From Bolinopsis microptera (Eukaryota > Ctenophora > Tentaculata > Lobata > Bolinopsidae), in NCBI RefSeq assembly GCF_026151205.1, contig NC_087075.1, positions 1,977,911-2,041,910 of the forward strand: a stretch of DNA of 64,000 bases. The letters are read 5' to 3'. The position numbers were made by a program, and so were the translations under genes. Positions 32,045 through 42,067 of this stretch are shown one piece after another; the stretch's first letter is position 1, and each line of letters opens with the position of its first letter. The notes below the pieces were generated by a model. The model was not told the origin of the DNA. It was given only the letters and a program-made list of their open reading frames with translations, and made no database searches.

Positions 32045-35000
32045 GGATTGGAACGTTCAATGTTAGATCCCTAGTGAACAAAACAGTCGGAGTGTTAGAG
32101 CATCTTCAAGAAGTTGATTGTGACATCTGTTTTGTACAAGAAACCTTCTTTCGTGATGGAAACACAGCTAAGATAAAGGAGATCAAAGACCTTGGTTGGA
32201 ATATACTCTCGGATCCAAGAAAACACAGAGGAGGAGGAGGTATAGCTATGCTATTTCGTGATGTGCTCCAGTTGAAGTGTAATAGTAAGGTCATGAAGTA
32301 CAAATCCTTCCAAGTGATGGAATCACTGCTACAATCTCAACAAGATATTGTGAGACTTGTGAACTTGTATCGGCCTCCTTATACCAAGAAGGCTCGGTAC
32401 ACGGAGTGTGCCTTTTTAGAAGAATTCGAAGACTACCTTAAAGACCTCACAGTCAAACCTGGCTTCCCCATCATTGCTGGAGATTTCAACTTTCACATGG
32501 AAAAGCCTGAAGAACACTACCCAAAGAAGCTCTACCAACTCCTGGAGGAGTATGATCTATACCAACACGTTCCCCTTGAACCAACCCATGACCAAGGTGG
32601 AACCCTAGATCTTGTAGTGACTAACCGATCCTTCAAGGAAAAACTGACTTCATTCGAAATCTGTCCCTCTAGAACCAAATCTGACCACTTCCTTGTCCTC
32701 TTCGATGCAGACATCAAGACAAAGACCAAAGAAGACGCAAAATTCATGAACTACAGAAACTTTAATTTAATTGATACAGAACAGTTTAAAGAAGATATTT
32801 TAATTTCAAAACTGACAAACTTCCCTAAAGACATGTCTCCGAATGATGCTGTTGTCCTTTACAACACCGTGCTCACTCAGTTAATGGATAAACACTGTCC
32901 TTACATAAAAAAGAAGATTACTAAGAAGCCAATGCCTTGGTTAGACCTGGAACTTCGTATTCTCAGGCGAAAGAGAAGAACTGCTGAACGTGCGTGGAGA
33001 AAAGATAAAGTTGATGATATAGACAGTGCAAGATTTGAGTACCTGAGATCGGATTATGTTAAGCTAAGAGATGAGTTTTCCCGACTAGAGTTTGTCAAAA
33101 GATGCGCTCACCACAAAACCTCTCTTAGGTCCTCTTCAGGGGATACTAAAGCGTTGTACAAAAAAGTCAACAGGCTTTTAGGAAATGACACCCAAAACCT
33201 TCCAAACTACAAGGATCCTGTGAAACTGTCAGAAGATTTCAAAGATTTCTTCGCTGAAAAGGTTGCAACCATCAGACAAGCCATTGAGAAGGAAGGAAAA
33301 GACAAAGACAAAGACAAAGACAAAGACAAAGACAAAGACAAAGACAAAGACAAAGACAAAGACAAAGACAAAGACAAAGACAAAGACGAAGACAAAGACA
33401 AAGATCCTGTTCTTGATAAAGACTGCATCTTTGATAATTTCTCTGAGATAACAGCTGATGAACTCAAAGACCTGGTATCAAAGATGTCCAACAAGTTCTG
33501 CTGCTTGGATCCGATCCCAGCATTTCTCTTAAAAAACTGTGTCGATGAACTAACACCTTTTTTACTTCATGTATTGAACTCATCCTTGAAGACTGGAGTC
33601 TTTCCCTCAGATATGAAGAAAGCAGTCATCAAACCGACTTTGAAGAAGGAAAATGCTGATGTTGATATTCTCAGTAACTATCGACCAGTGTCTAACCTTT
33701 CTGCCTTCTCTAAGATCCTAGAGAGAATTGTACTAAATCAGCTTAATGTCCATCTAACGAACCATAGCCTTTACTCAAAAGTCCAATCTGGATATCGCCC
33801 TAATCATAGCTGTGAAACATTTCTTGTTAGAATGTGTGATGATCTAAACAAAGAAATTGAAGCTGGGAATGTTGTTATAGTTGTACTTCTCGACTTAAGT
33901 GCAGCATTTGATACCATTGACCACACAGTCTTATTGGAAAAGCTTATGAAGGACTATGGAATTACTGGAAGTGCACTGCAATGGATAAAGTCCTACCTTG
34001 AGAAAAGACACTTCTGTGTTAAGATTGATGATACTCTTTCATCTTTCTTGGAGCTGCTGTTTGGAGTTCCCCAGGGATCACTCTTGGGGCCTATTCTTTT
34101 CATCCTTTATATCAAAGCTCTCCAGAAAATTGCGGCCAAATATGGTCTTGATATACAGCTCTATGCAGATGATTCTCAACTGTACATCTCATTTAAACCA
34201 AACCGTGTGGTACAGTTCATTGATGTCCAAGACAGAACAAACAAATGTCTTGCAGAGATAAAAGCATGGATGGTGAACAACTACATGAAACTGAACGAAA
34301 CAAAGACAGAACTACTGGTGTTAGGAAAGAGCCATGTTCTAAAAAAGTGTGAACTCAGTGTCAGACTGCAATTTGGAAGCACTGAAATTCTGCCTACGGG
34401 GTGTAAAGGAGACAGCTGGAAGAGTCTGGGTGTCAAATTTGATGAAACTCTAAATATGGAAAGACAGATCAATAATGTCAAAAGGAAATGCAGCTGGACA
34501 ATGATGACTCTAAGAACCATTGGTCGTTACCTTGATGAAGGCATTAAATTGATGCTGGTGAAACAACTGGTCATATCTAAATTAGACTACTGTAATTCTC
34601 TTTACATGAATCTACCCAAGACCAGATTGAACAAACTTAGATCAACCCTTAATGGGGCAGTTCGTTTCATCTATAACATAGAAGAGAGGACCACGGACTT
34701 GGTTCCCTTCTATAAGAAGGCCCACATACTCCCTATAGACCAACGAATCTTCTTTAAAGTTTGTCTTTTAACCCACAAATCAGTTCACGGTACTGCACCT
34801 GATTACCTCAAAGCACTACTGGATGTGGATGTAGTGGATAAAGAACTCTCAAACACCATGACCATGACCAGGTCGAAGAGACCTGATGACCATCTCATGC
34901 TCAGGGTACCAAAGAATAAAAGATCCAAAGTTGATGACAGACGTTTCTCAAGCCATGCACCGATTGCATGGAACTCTCTTCCCCTGATGTTGAGATGTAT

Positions 35001-35058
35001 CACTGATACCAACTGTTTCAAGCGAATGTTAAAGAATCATTTATATAATCAGTTCTGA
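31981..35058 (+). CDS. LINE ORF2: AP-type endonuclease and reverse transcriptase
   Basis: The open frame runs from just after a stop at 31978-31980 to 35058, about 1025 codons. The endonuclease starts at IGTFNVRSL (32044 onward), with CFVQETFF, GGGIAMLF, AGDFNFHME, TLDLVVTN and SDHFLVLFD, the full catalytic set. A linker with a (KD)n run follows. The RT has NYRPVSNLSAFSKILER, QSGYRPNHSCET, LLDLSAAFDTIDH (motif A), FGVPQGSLLGPILF (motif B) and LYADDSQLY (motif C). The C-terminus ends HLYNQF. There is no ATG near the start of the endonuclease: the first in-frame ATG, near 32248, lies inside the domain. A fusion made by frameshift from ORF1 is therefore more likely than independent initiation. 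Confidence 0.9.
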   Translation, partial: ECKKLVHTEDKGDQTTPRKSLRIGTFNVRSLVNKTVGVLEHLQEVDCDICFVQETFFRDGNTAKIKEIKDLGWNILSDPRKHRGGGGIAMLFRDVLQLKCNSKVMKYKSFQVMESLLQSQQDIVRLVNLYRPPYTKKARYTECAFLEEFEDYLKDLTVKPGFPIIAGDFNFHMEKPEEHYPKKLYQLLEEYDLYQHVPLEPTHDQGGTLDLVVTNRSFKEKLTSFEICPSRTKSDHFLVLFDADIKTKTKEDAKFMNYRNFNLIDTEQFKEDILISKLTNFPKDMSPNDAVVLYNTVLTQLMDKHCPYIKKKITKKPMPWLDLELRILRRKRRTAERAWRKDKVDDIDSARFEYLRSDYVKLRDEFSRLEFVKRCAHHKTSLRSSSGDTKALYKKVNRLLGNDTQNLPNYKDPVKLSEDFKDFFAEKVATIRQAIEKEGKDKDKDKDKDKDKDKDKDKDKDKDKDKDKDEDKDKDPVLDKDCIFDNFSEITADELKDLVSKMSNKFCCLDPIPAFLLKNCVDELTPFLLHVLNSSLKTGVFPSDMKKAVIKPTLKKENADVDILSNYRPVSNLSAFSKILERIVLNQLNVHLTNHSLYSKVQSGYRPNHSCETFLVRMCDDLNKEIEAGNVVIVVLLDLSAAFDTIDHTVLLEKLMKDYGITGSALQWIKSYLEKRHFCVKIDDTLSSFLELLFGVPQGSLLGPILFILYIKALQKIAAKYGLDIQLYADDSQLYISFKPNRVVQFIDVQDRTNKCLAEIKAWMVNNYMKLNETKTELLVLGKSHVLKKCELSVRLQFGSTEILPTGCKGDSWKSLGVKFDETLNMERQINNVKRKCSWTMMTLRTIGRYLDEGIKLMLVKQLVISKLDYCNSLYMNLPKTRLNKLRSTLNGAVRFIYNIEERTTDLVPFYKKAHILPIDQRIFFKVCLLTHKSVHGTAPDYLKALLDVDVVDKELSNTMTMTRSKRPDDHLMLRVPKNKRSKVDDRRFSSHAPIAWNSLPLMLRCITDTNCFKRMLKNHLYNQF
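31987..31993 (+). promoter_or_regulatory. Candidate -1 ribosomal frameshift site (A AAA AAC)
   Basis: The heptamer AAAAAAC is in the exact ORF1 phase needed for tandem slippage (gcA AAA AAC). ORF2 is in the -1 frame relative to ORF1. The ORF2 frame opens at 31981, six bases before the heptamer, and ORF1 ends 51 bases after it. A AAA AAC is one of the most efficient known eukaryotic slippery sequences. A downstream stimulatory structure is not obvious: CTAGG (about 32030) could pair with CCTAG (about 32069), which is weak. Confidence 0.55.
33297..33402 (+). repeat. In-frame (GACAAA)n hexanucleotide repeat inside LINE ORF2
   Basis: About 17 copies encode an alternating Asp-Lys run between the endonuclease and RT domains, with one GAC-GAA interruption. 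The unit length keeps the frame, so the expansion is tolerated in the linker. Confidence 0.95.
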
Positions 35059-35408
35059 TGTTTTTCTTTCCATTGTCTTCATTTTGCAAGACACATTGGC
35101 TTTTATTTTTTACCGCACTCCATTTTATGCCTTGATCTCTTACTTACTTGGATCTGATTCTTTCTTGATTGATTATGTCACTGTACTAACCTTTATTTAC
35201 CTACATGTACTGTATGGTTTCTGCTTCTATTTAGTTTAGTGTGGTTTACAATAAAAGATGTTTTAATTTTGTCTTTGCCTTATGCTGAGTTATACTTTAG
35301 TTCACTTTTTACACTTTTGCTCACATCACTCACAGTCAGCCGCTCTGACATGGTTAACCACCTTCCTTGTGTTGTTGGTTAATCATATGAGCGGGATATA
35401 AATACCTC

Positions 35409-35449
35409 ATTTCATTTCATTCATTTCATTTCATTTCATTTCATTTCAT
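35409..35449 (+). repeat. (TTTCA)n 3' tail of the LINE
   Basis: About eight pentamer copies end the element in place of a poly-A tail, as is usual for CR1/L2-group LINEs. Confidence 0.85.
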
Positions 35450-35450
35450 A

Positions 35451-36007
35451 TCTAGAACACTGAACAGCGTACAAATTATTCGATTGATGCCGGCTGCACA
35501 TAAACTTTAAGGGCTAACGCTATCCTGGCCTCGTGTATCGCGTCGGGGAGCTTATCTAAGTCTTCTTCTTTACCATTAGTTCTTACCATTATTCTTTTTG
35601 TTTAAGGAAAAACTTATGGTGAAAAATAATATTTTTTGAGACAGACTTTAATATTTCATAAATCTGTGCTCAGTAATCGAAATGAGTTTATTGTCTTTTT
35701 TCATATAGTTTTATCTTATCTATAAGGTGTCCAGTTCCATGGACGTCAATCATGTCCCTAATCCATTCCACGCAGTGATTTCGTAACAGAATTACAGGGA
35801 TCATACAGTCGATTAAAAATCGTTTAGATTCTGTCAAATATTTTTAAGTCTTGGCTGATATGAGATTATCAAACAATAAATAAATATTTTTGTCACATTT
35901 AATATTTAAGGTAAAAATATTTCTGTTGTTATATTTGATTTATCACTTTATCAGTCGTATTAAACTACATAATATATAAAAAAATTAAATATATCAGAAG
36001 CCAGAAC
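35451..36007. other. Upstream region of the secreted F5/8-C/sushi gene
   Basis: AT-rich, with no transposon or coding segment seen. The promoter and 5' UTR of the gene starting at 36008 should lie here. Confidence 0.4.
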
Positions 36008-37554
36008 ATGAAAACGACGGTGATAATTATTACGACTTTGCTTTGGTTACCCCTAAAAGGTAAGGATAAATTTAGTTTAATGATAAATTTAAATTTTAAT
36101 AAGTATTATTATACAGTAGCTTACCTCGTTATAACGCGCATCGATGGAGGAGATTATTCCTTAGGAGATAATTTAGCCCAAAAAAACCGCGTTATAGCAA
36201 GGTCTGCATTTTAACGAGGTTTGATTTTGAAGGCAAATTATCACATACCGAGGTCCGAGCTTGTGTTATAAGAAGATTTGTAGAGTTAAACACATATTAT
36301 ATAAGATCAGTGTTTGGTGCACATATTCCCTTGATGCTATTTTATACTGAAAGAGCTTTGTCATGAACAAATCCATACTACACAGTGCAACTTTTAGTTT
36401 ATCGTAAACTTAAAATTGTAACTTTAAGTACTATTTTCATTTTGCATATTACATTGGTAATAAAAGAGGGAGGAAACCCCAAATACCGCGTTATAACGAG
36501 GTCCGTCGCGTCGCTTTATTATAGTGGTCAGGTGCGTTTTAACGAGGTTATACAGCAATATCATTCGGTTTAAGTAAGACAACAAATTGATCAATCAGGA
36601 TACATATTACACATATTATGTAATTATGTAATGCTGGTTTTTATAATTTATTCAAATCAACACTATTTCTTTAATTTGACTGATTGAAAATGGTATAAAT
36701 TATAATGTGACAATCTCTTAAAGTGTTCACTACTTCAGGTGCACTAAGACCGGAGGAACCAGGAGAGATAGTACCTGCATCTGTGTCTCAGTCTGCGACT
36801 TATAAAAATGACGTGGCTAAGTATGGAGCAGATAATGCTATAGACAGGGACCTGAGCACCCGTTCTTATGCAATACCAGGAGGGGATAGTAAGCCCTGGT
36901 TTAGAGCGTCTCTAGATAAGGAACACTGCATTAAGCAGGTAGTGCATTATTATGGCTCACGTGAGTCCATGAAGAACACTCACACCTGCTCTAGAGACTC
37001 GTGTACCTGTGAGGGAGGGTGGTGTGATTGGTTGCCCCTCACAGTGTACCATGAAAACACGGTCTTTGGAGATTATGTCCCCTCCGGGTGTAAACTTGGG
37101 GACACTGTAGAAATAAATAGGCAGGGAGATGTCTTAGACATTGTCTACGTGAATGAAATAGTGATCATCGCAAAATTAGGTAGTCTATTGAAGTCATAAA
37201 TTTTAAGTTGCTTTTCCAGATATTATTAAGAAATTATCAAATTATATCATGTCATAGCTTCATGAGTTATACTTAGCTATTTTTTTAAAGTGACATTAGA
37301 TTAAGACGATATTTCATGATAGTTTACTAGTTGCGCAAAAAAACGACATTCTAAAATTATAATATCTACCGAAGGTTGCGAGGAACTGAGCCTAAAAAAC
37401 GTCGTATCAACGGAGCCTGGACTTCCTGTAGCACATGGAACACTGATGACGGTACAATGCGAAACAGGCTTCATCAACAAAAGAGGCAAAGCGAGGTGTA
37501 TGGATGGAGAGATAGTTGGCCTTGTCTATGATGCACCACTTTGTGATATCATAA
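36008..37554 (+). CDS. Secreted protein with F5/8-type C (fucolectin-like) and sushi domains, first three exons
   Basis: Exon 1 (36008-36059) encodes a signal peptide (MKTTVIIITTLLWLPLKG). Exon 2 (36739-37179) encodes a galactose-binding-like domain with VSQSATY, ADNAIDRDLSTRSYA, PWFRASLD and IVYVNEIVIIA, which fits the F5/8-C/FTP lectin group, with an unusual Cys-rich insert (CSRDSCTCEGGWCDW). Exon 3 (37375-37554) is a sushi/CCP module with four cysteines (GCEELSLKN, HGTLMTVQCETGF, ARCMDG, APLCDI). All three introns interrupt codons after the first base, the symmetric phase of shuffled extracellular modules. Such proteins act outside the cell in recognition or adhesion. No further exons were found before repeats begin at 37.8 kb, so the gene continues beyond them or is truncated. 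Confidence 0.8.
36115..36558. mobile_element. Mariner-like MITE in intron 1 (ACCTCGTTATAACG repeats)
   Basis: The left end ACAGTAGCTTACCTCGTTAT and the right end, whose reverse complement reads TGTATAACCTCGTTAAAACG, are imperfect inverted repeats. Internal copies of CGCGTTATAACGAGG occur near 36190 and 36487. The CCTCGTTATAACG motif is typical of short mariner-like elements. No ORF is present. Confidence 0.55.
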
Positions 37555-37794
37555 GTAAGTTAACACCTTAAAAACCACTTAATAAGATTATTATTTAAAC
37601 TCTTAAATTAATATTATAATAATATGTCATGCACGAGGAAGAGGTACTGCGAATTTCTCGAATATGTTAGCGCGAGTTACTTTGGTAACTAAACCGCAAA
37701 GCAAAATAAAAATTTCGAGATTGCGATGAGGCGCTGCAAACATTCCACACTATAAGTATAATTCTGTCTGGTCAACAAAACTTTATTAACATAA

Positions 37795-38274
37795 TTTTAC
37801 CAAAACCCATAATCATGGGTAGAGTGGACCGCTGCCAGTGTCTCTCTTTCCCAAACAAAAGGAAATGATATTAATTTGATTGACCGTTCTCAAATGCAAA
37901 ATGATACCGAGAATGAAATCGGTCGCTCGCTTTTCCCATTCATTCACGGCTTACAATCAATCACATGTTGTAAAAATTCCTTTGGGTTGCGTTCGGGTCG
38001 ATATACCTAGTATTTCGGGATAAGGGTGGTACTGGTAGTTAGTGAATTAGCTGAAGTTTATTGATTCTTTATTGCTGAGTACAGCTGCCTTCGGGTAGTT
38101 CTTCTTAATCTATTACAATTGTAAATTAATGGGAAAAGCGAGCGACCGATTTCATTCTCGGTATCATTTTGCATTTGAGAACGGTCAATCAAATTAATAT
38201 CATTTCCTTTTGTTTGGGAAAGAGAGACACTGGCAGCGGTCCACTCTACCCATGATTATGGGTTTTGGTAAAAT
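37795..38274. repeat. Long near-perfect inverted repeat (arms about 148 bp)
   Basis: The left arm 37795-37944 and the right arm 38127-38274 are reverse complements with very few mismatches, for example GGTAGAGTGGACCGCTGCCA against TGGCAGCGGTCCACTCTACC. They are separated by about 180 bases. A third copy of the right arm lies at about 39366-39512. Transcription across this region would give a long hairpin RNA. Confidence 0.9.
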
Positions 38275-40530
38275 ATCATCTCTTTTTGATTATAATGTCA
38301 GGGTATTTAATAAAGTCGAAATATAAACTGATATTTTCATTAATAAGGAGGAAGTTTCAACGATTTCGAAATTTTTCCTTTAAAAACATTTCCTTGTGTT
38401 TAGGGAAGCATATCGGTCGATCACTGACTGAATATGCCACTTAATACTCATTCAAGTTGGCATTAAATTCATATATAATGACATTAAACTGTCGTGGCAA
38501 AGCAGAGTTTGTTGGAAATCACGAATGAGCAAAATTCTCACCTTTCGCACGTGCAAACTTTGAGCGGACGTTGCGTGCGCATCCAATACTGAATCGCCGT
38601 AAATTTTTGCATAGCGGTATTTTATATATAGTTTGATAAGAGTGCAAAGTTTCAAAAGATTTCAAATAGAACTTGGATCACAGCGGGACTCCAAAGTTGA
38701 TAAAAATCGTGAAAACACCAATTTTCAGTGATTTTAGCAATTTTTAATCAATTTGGGCGTGTCCCCACGTGTGCAACTTTTCGATTTTCAACTTTAAAAC
38801 TAGCCTAATGCACAATTTATACCTAACCCAAGGGATAGCCCAACACCAGAGAATACTAAATCGCAAAATTGACGTTTTTATAAAATAATTTTTCAAAAAA
38901 GCACTTACTTCAAAGGCAAATATCTTTATGAAGGAGTAAGATAAGAAAACTTTCCGGTAGATTTTCAGAATGCTTGAACAATTATCTAAGGTGATAAAAA
39001 AAATACTTTTAAATGGTGTAAAATCAATTTTAAAAGTTATTACTTTGTCAAAAATCAAGTTTTAAAAACGGTTAACTTGATGACGTCATCAAGGGGTGTT
39101 TATGACGTCAAATAATTTTTTTATACAATATAAACTAAAGTGTAAACAATTATTTTCAAGATCTGTGGTCGGAAATGGCTGTATCTTTTATACTTTTGAA
39201 TCTATGGACACTTAAATTTAGGATACAATTGACTACAATTACATTTGACTGTCAAAGCGTCTATCCCTGAATGGTGGTAGTTACTACTGCTGAAGTTTAT
39301 TGAATCTTTATTGCCGAGTACAGCTGCCTTTGGGTAGTTTTTCTTAGTCTATTACAATTGTAAATGAATGGGAAAAGCGAGTGACCGATTTCATTCTCGG
39401 TATCATTTTGCATTTGAGAACGGTCAATCAAATTAATATCATTTCCTTTTGTTTGGGAAAGAGAGACACTGGCAGCGGTCCACTCTACCCATGATTATGG
39501 GTTTTGGTCAAATATCATCTATTTTTGATTATAATGTCAGGGTAGGTACTTTATAAAGTCGAAATATAAACTGATATCTTCATTAATAAGGAGGAAGTTT
39601 CAACGATTTCGAAATTTTTCCTTTAATAACATTTCCTTGTGTTTAGGTAAGCATATCGGTCGATCACTGACTGAATATGCCACTTAATACTCATTCAAGT
39701 TGGCATTAAATTCATATATAATGACATTAAACTGTCGTGGCAAAGCAGAATTTGTTGGAAATCACGAATGAGCAAAATTCTCACCTTTCGCGCGTGCAAA
39801 CTTTGAGCGGACGTTGCGTGCGCATCCAATATTGAATCGCCGTAAATTTTTGCATGTAATTGTTTTATATATAGTTTGATAAGCATGCAAAGTTTCAAAG
39901 TATTTCAAGAAAAATTGTAATCACAACGGCACTCTAAAGTTGACAGAAAATGACGAAAACAGCAATTTTCAGTGATTTTAGCGATTTTCTATCAATTTGG
40001 GCGTGTCCCCACGTGTGCAACTTTTCGATTTTCAACTTTAAAACTAGCCTAATGCACAATTTATACCTATAGGAAGCAGAACTGAGCTCCACAACTCAAG
40101 GCATGGCCCAACACCAGAGAATACTAAATCGCAAAATTGACGTTTTTATAAAATAATTCTTCAAAAAAGCACAAACTTCAATGACGAATATTTTTATGAA
40201 GGAGCAAGCTAGAAAAACTTTCCGGTAGATTTTCAGAATGCTTGAACAATTATCTAAGGTGAAAATTTCCTCAGATTTTGAATACAATTACTTTTTAATG
40301 GTGTAAAGTCATTTTTAAAAGTTATTACTTTGTCAAAAATCAAGTTTTAAAAACGGTTAACTTGATGACGTCATCAAAGGGTGTTCATGACGTCAAATAA
40401 TTTGTTTATACAATGTAAACTAAAGTGTAAACAATTATTTTCAAGATCTGTGGTCGGAAATGGCTGTATCTTTTATACTTTTGAATCTATGGACAATTAA
40501 ATACAGGCTACAATTGACTGGCAAAGCGTC
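38050..40530 (+). repeat. 1.24-kb tandem duplication
   Basis: Copy 1 (about 38050-39280) and copy 2 (about 39289-40530) align end to end at an offset of about 1239 bases with scattered substitutions and small indels. Shared landmarks include GCTGAAGTTTATTGA, CACCTTTCGC, GGGCGTGTCCCCACGTGTGC and GATGACGTCATCAA. Each copy holds two TGACGTCA palindromes, CRE-like sites. Frames on the minus strand are shared between copies but look non-coding. Confidence 0.9.
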
Positions 40531-40564
40531 TATCCTTGAATATATGTATATGTATATGTATGTA

Positions 40565-41176
40565 TAGGTAGTGCGCCATCGACAGTGAGCCGCGCGTGCC
40601 GACTGTAGGATGGTTTTTTAGCGCTAAATTCGGCCAGCACAATTTTCTTCAAACAAATAGATATTAAGTATCCTTCCCGACCTCCGATTGCAACAAAAAT
40701 TGGTAAGCTAACTCATAGACTTACAAGGAAAGTGTCCGAAAAGTTTATAGCATATCCAACCATCAGACATTATGTTACAGCTAAAAGCAGCGTATTTTGC
40801 CCCATTTTGATCACTATATCAACTCCGATATCCACCAAATTTTTCGGACAGTTGTGAAAGCCCTATTGGAAGGTCGTCGCCAATTTTCAGAATGATCTCA
40901 TTCAAGGAACTGAAGATATATCTAAATAATACGACAAAAATCAACGAATTTGGTCAAATTTGGTCAAATTACGCGACTTTTACAGCTAATTTTGCTCCAA
41001 AAGCCGCGCACCATCAAATATGGCACCTAGGCGAAACTCACTGATCTTTCCAAAAAGGTATGACAAATTTGGTATTGTGAAAATTCTCACAGTCTCTAGA
41101 AAACAATGGTACAAAAATTTTAAAAATCCGAGCAAGTTTATTTTTATGGTGCACCACCTAGTATGTATGTATGTAT
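40565..41176 (+). repeat. Dispersed repeat family B, longer copy
   Basis: The part 40565-40890 is matched in reverse by 1380-1692. The whole unit is bordered by TATGTATATG repeats at 40540-40565 and by GTATGTATGTATGTATC at 41161-41177. No protein domain is visible. Confidence 0.65.
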
Positions 41177-42067
41177 CACGACAATCTGTCGTAAAACAGG
41201 GGTTCTAGAAAACCCACTTCCCGATGTTCCTGAAACCTGAAACTTTTTTTGCAGTCGGTTTGGTCAACGTCTAGACGCCCTGAAAAATTTCAGATCTCTA
41301 ACTCAATTTTAACATGGTTTTTAAAGCACCTGAATATGGCGATTTTGGGTTTTTTACCGAATTTCGTATAACAGTGCTGGCGAGTATTTTATGCAAATTT
41401 CTTAAAAATCTCAACATAACTATTTTTTATTCCTGTCATCTTTGACATCAAATTAGAATGTTTTGAACTAAAATAAATCTGCTGAACGACTTCCGATGAG
41501 TCTTAATGTCTGAAAAACTCCTGCCGGAGGCGGCGGCCTTCGGCCGCCGCTTCCGGCCGGAGTGCACGCTTCGCGTGCACGAAAGAGGCTTGTAACGTGT
41601 ACCAAAGAGGGTATAATAGTAAAGGGGGTATAATAGTAAAGGGGGTATAATAGTAAATGGGGTACATAGTATACCCACAATAAATGCAACGGTCGTGCTT
41701 GCCAGCACTGTGATAATGGCGCGAAATCTGGCAACAACTCAATAATTTTGGAATCGGTTTAGGTTAATACTTTAGCTATTTTCCTTACCATAGATATCAT
41801 ACGAACCTACAAATAAAAGTTTGATTATTTAGCAGAGTATGGCGGTGATCAGTGAGTACAATGTTCAATAAATGTTGTGTTATTTAAATACAAAAATCTC
41901 GACAAGTAAAATATTGATTCAGGAATCATGTTTCTAGATAAATAAACAAATTCGTTGTGAAAATGTACATTGTGCTTAAGCATAAAAAGATAAAAGGGTT
42001 GGTACGGCAGTTATTAAGCTATCTAAAATTTTAGAAAAACAGAAGAGAGAAGAAACTTGAAGGAATC
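41177..42067. other. Intergenic sequence with GC-rich hairpins, no gene seen
   Basis: Mostly AT-rich. At 41620-41660 GGGGTATAATAGTAAA is repeated three times. The hairpin pair at 41520-41582 is listed separately. No exon or transposon protein was recognised. Confidence 0.4.
41520..41582. repeat. Two adjacent GC-rich hairpins with TTC loops
   Basis: The first stem pairs CCGGAGGCGGCGGCC with GGCCGCCGCTTCCGG around TTC. The second pairs GTGCACGC with GCGTGCAC around TTC. Both stand out sharply against AT-rich surroundings and would fold strongly as RNA or cruciform DNA. They could be the core of a small mobile hairpin or a structured transcript end. Confidence 0.6.

Larger units (their letters stand above)
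30600..35450 (+). mobile_element. Near-full-length CR1/L2-group LINE retrotransposon
   Basis: The element has a gag-like ORF1, an ORF2 with endonuclease and RT, a 3' UTR of about 350 bases and a terminal (TTTCA)n repeat at 35409-35449. The end sequence GCGGGATATAAATAC before the repeat is typical of CR1/L2-group 3' ends. The RT style (YADDSQLYISF, GVPQGSLLGP) agrees. Both ORFs are open, so this is the only LINE in the window that could plausibly be active. The 5' boundary is a guess: a phrase shared with 13504-13535 (TTTAATACTTTCAACACTAC) lies near 30645, and ORF1 starts at 30782. Confidence 0.85.

Noticed and set aside
38452-39898. Paired 67-residue minus-strand frames as duplicated small genes
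   Set aside because: They are conserved only because the 1.24-kb block is duplicated, and they overlap AT-rich repeat sequence without homology to known proteins.
37621-40530. CRISPR-like or clustered spacer array
   Set aside because: The repeats are long inverted and tandem duplications in an animal genome, with no short repeat/spacer periodicity.
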